6,828 bases of DNA from Candidatus Acidiferrales bacterium. Lineage in GTDB: Bacteria; Acidobacteriota; Terriglobia; Acidoferrales; UBA7541. Positions 6,332 through 6,828 of this stretch are shown here, piece by piece. The first letter of the stretch is position 1. The number at the start of each line of letters is the position of its first letter. Made by a program: the position numbers and the translations under genes. The notes below the pieces were generated by a model. That model did not search any database, was not told where the DNA came from, and saw only the letters and a list, made by a program, of their open reading frames with translations. Where the stretch lies: assembly GCA_030043155.1 (NCBI GenBank), contig JASHYE010000004.1, positions 1-6,828 on the forward strand, written 5' to 3'.

Positions 6332-6711
6332 GATGCGGTACCTGCTGCGGTTTGGCCCGGCTCGGGAACGTCAATGCGCTGCGCTGCGCGCCACAGTCGC
6401 TCGATGTCATAAAACGCACGCGCCTTTTCGCTGAAGACGTGAACTACAAAATTTCCATAGTCCAACAGCAGCCACTCGGTTCCAGCGCGGCCTTCGCGAT
6501 GCGGCAGGCGCAAACTTCCCTCGCGCAGCTTTGTTTCGATTTCCTCGCCTATGGCCTCGATCTGCCTCGCGCTCTCTGCCGAGCAAATCACAAAATATTC
6601 CGCAAATGCCCCGAAGCCTGCGAGGGACAAGATCGTTATAGCCATGGCTTTCTTGCTTTGCGCCGCTTCGATGACTGCGGAGATGCTCTTGGGTAAGGAA
6701 TTCAGATTCAC
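6328..6711 (-). CDS. rsfS: Ribosomal silencing factor RsfS (Iojap family)
   Basis: RsfS binds ribosomal protein uL14 on the 50S subunit and blocks joining with 30S, lowering translation during starvation or stationary phase. The 127 residues show the family pattern: KKAMAITILSL near 20-30, AEYFVICSAESARQIEAIGEEI near 37-58, GTEWLLLDYGNFVVHVFSEKARAFYDIERLW near 77-107, then a short variable tail. The start is GTG at 6711; its first four bases overlap the nadD stop (GTGA). No ATG alternative lies before the conserved part (the next Met is residue 23), and there is no clear Shine-Dalgarno sequence, consistent with coupling to nadD. The nadD-rsfS order is widespread in bacteria. Its stop overlaps the start of the sigma-54 activator by four bases. 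Confidence 0.96.
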   Translation of the reverse strand: MNLNSLPKSISAVIEAAQSKKAMAITILSLAGFGAFAEYFVICSAESARQIEAIGEEIETKLREGSLRLPHREGRAGTEWLLLDYGNFVVHVFSEKARAFYDIERLWRAAQRIDVPEPGQTAAGTAS

Positions 6712-6828
6712 CGGTAAAGAGCCTGTCTAAGAATGTATTCTTCCACAGCCGCTGGCACAAGCGTATGGATGGAAGCTCCATGCCTGCAACGTGTTCGAAC
6801 TTCCGTCGATGAAACGGGCGACGCTACG
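6708..6828 (-). CDS. nadD: Nicotinate-nucleotide adenylyltransferase NadD, C-terminal fragment
   Basis: Only the last 39 codons are inside the window; the frame is open to the edge. NadD makes nicotinate adenine dinucleotide from nicotinate mononucleotide and ATP in NAD synthesis. The visible end contains the family's closing signature: VSSTEVRTR, which corresponds to the conserved (I/V)SST-x-(I/V)R motif that binds nucleotide, followed by ASIHTLVPAAVEEYILRQALY, matching the usual ...LVP..V..YI....LY ending. Position directly before rsfS with a 4-nt overlap agrees with the common nadD-rsfS pairing. Confidence 0.9.
   Translation of the reverse strand, partial: VASPVSSTEVRTRCRHGASIHTLVPAAVEEYILRQALYR

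Noticed and set aside
1..6828. CRISPR, tRNA, rRNA, insertion sequence or prophage content
   Set aside because: No repeated spacer units, transposase or integrase-like proteins, terminal repeats or cloverleaf-like stretches were seen.

Overview
Every gene I can support lies on the minus strand, so the window is best read from high to low coordinates. It looks like ordinary bacterial chromosome with essential or housekeeping genes, and no phage, transposon, CRISPR or tRNA/rRNA features. GC looks like the mid-50s percent by eye (not counted). Shine-Dalgarno signals are mostly weak, and genes are tightly packed. The combination nadD-rsfS-(sigma-54 activator)-rlmH-...-accD-folC, with DinB-like and CCA-adding genes downstream, suggests a free-living Gram-negative-type bacterium. 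Acidobacteriota (Terriglobia-like) is my best guess from protein style and gene order. It is an inference from memory, not a database result.

Region 1 (6828 to 1720) reads as one long co-directional run with only short gaps: the end of nadD (NAD synthesis), rsfS (ribosome silencing), a sigma-54 activator with no sensor domain, rlmH (23S rRNA methylation), a small unrecognised protein, cobO (cobalamin adenosylation), accD (fatty-acid synthesis) and folC (folate polyglutamylation). nadD/rsfS and rsfS/activator overlap by 4 nt each. The following gaps are about 27, 36, 30 and 15 nt, and folC starts 1 nt after the accD stop (or overlaps it if a TTG start is used). Region 2 is a 235-nt non-coding stretch (1485-1719) with a small hairpin but no convincing terminator. 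Region 3 (1484 to 1) holds a DinB-like putative metal-dependent protein and the N-terminal 282 residues of a class II CCA-adding tRNA nucleotidyltransferase, cut by the window edge. The latter has a good sigma-70-type promoter placed so that its mRNA may be leaderless.

The run couples NAD, ribosome quiescence/rRNA modification, B12, fatty-acid and folate functions, all tied to growth. The least expected member is the sigma-54 activator translationally coupled to rsfS, and the least understood is the 125-residue protein between rlmH and cobO. I found no strong evidence of a wholly new system. These two genes are the best leads.
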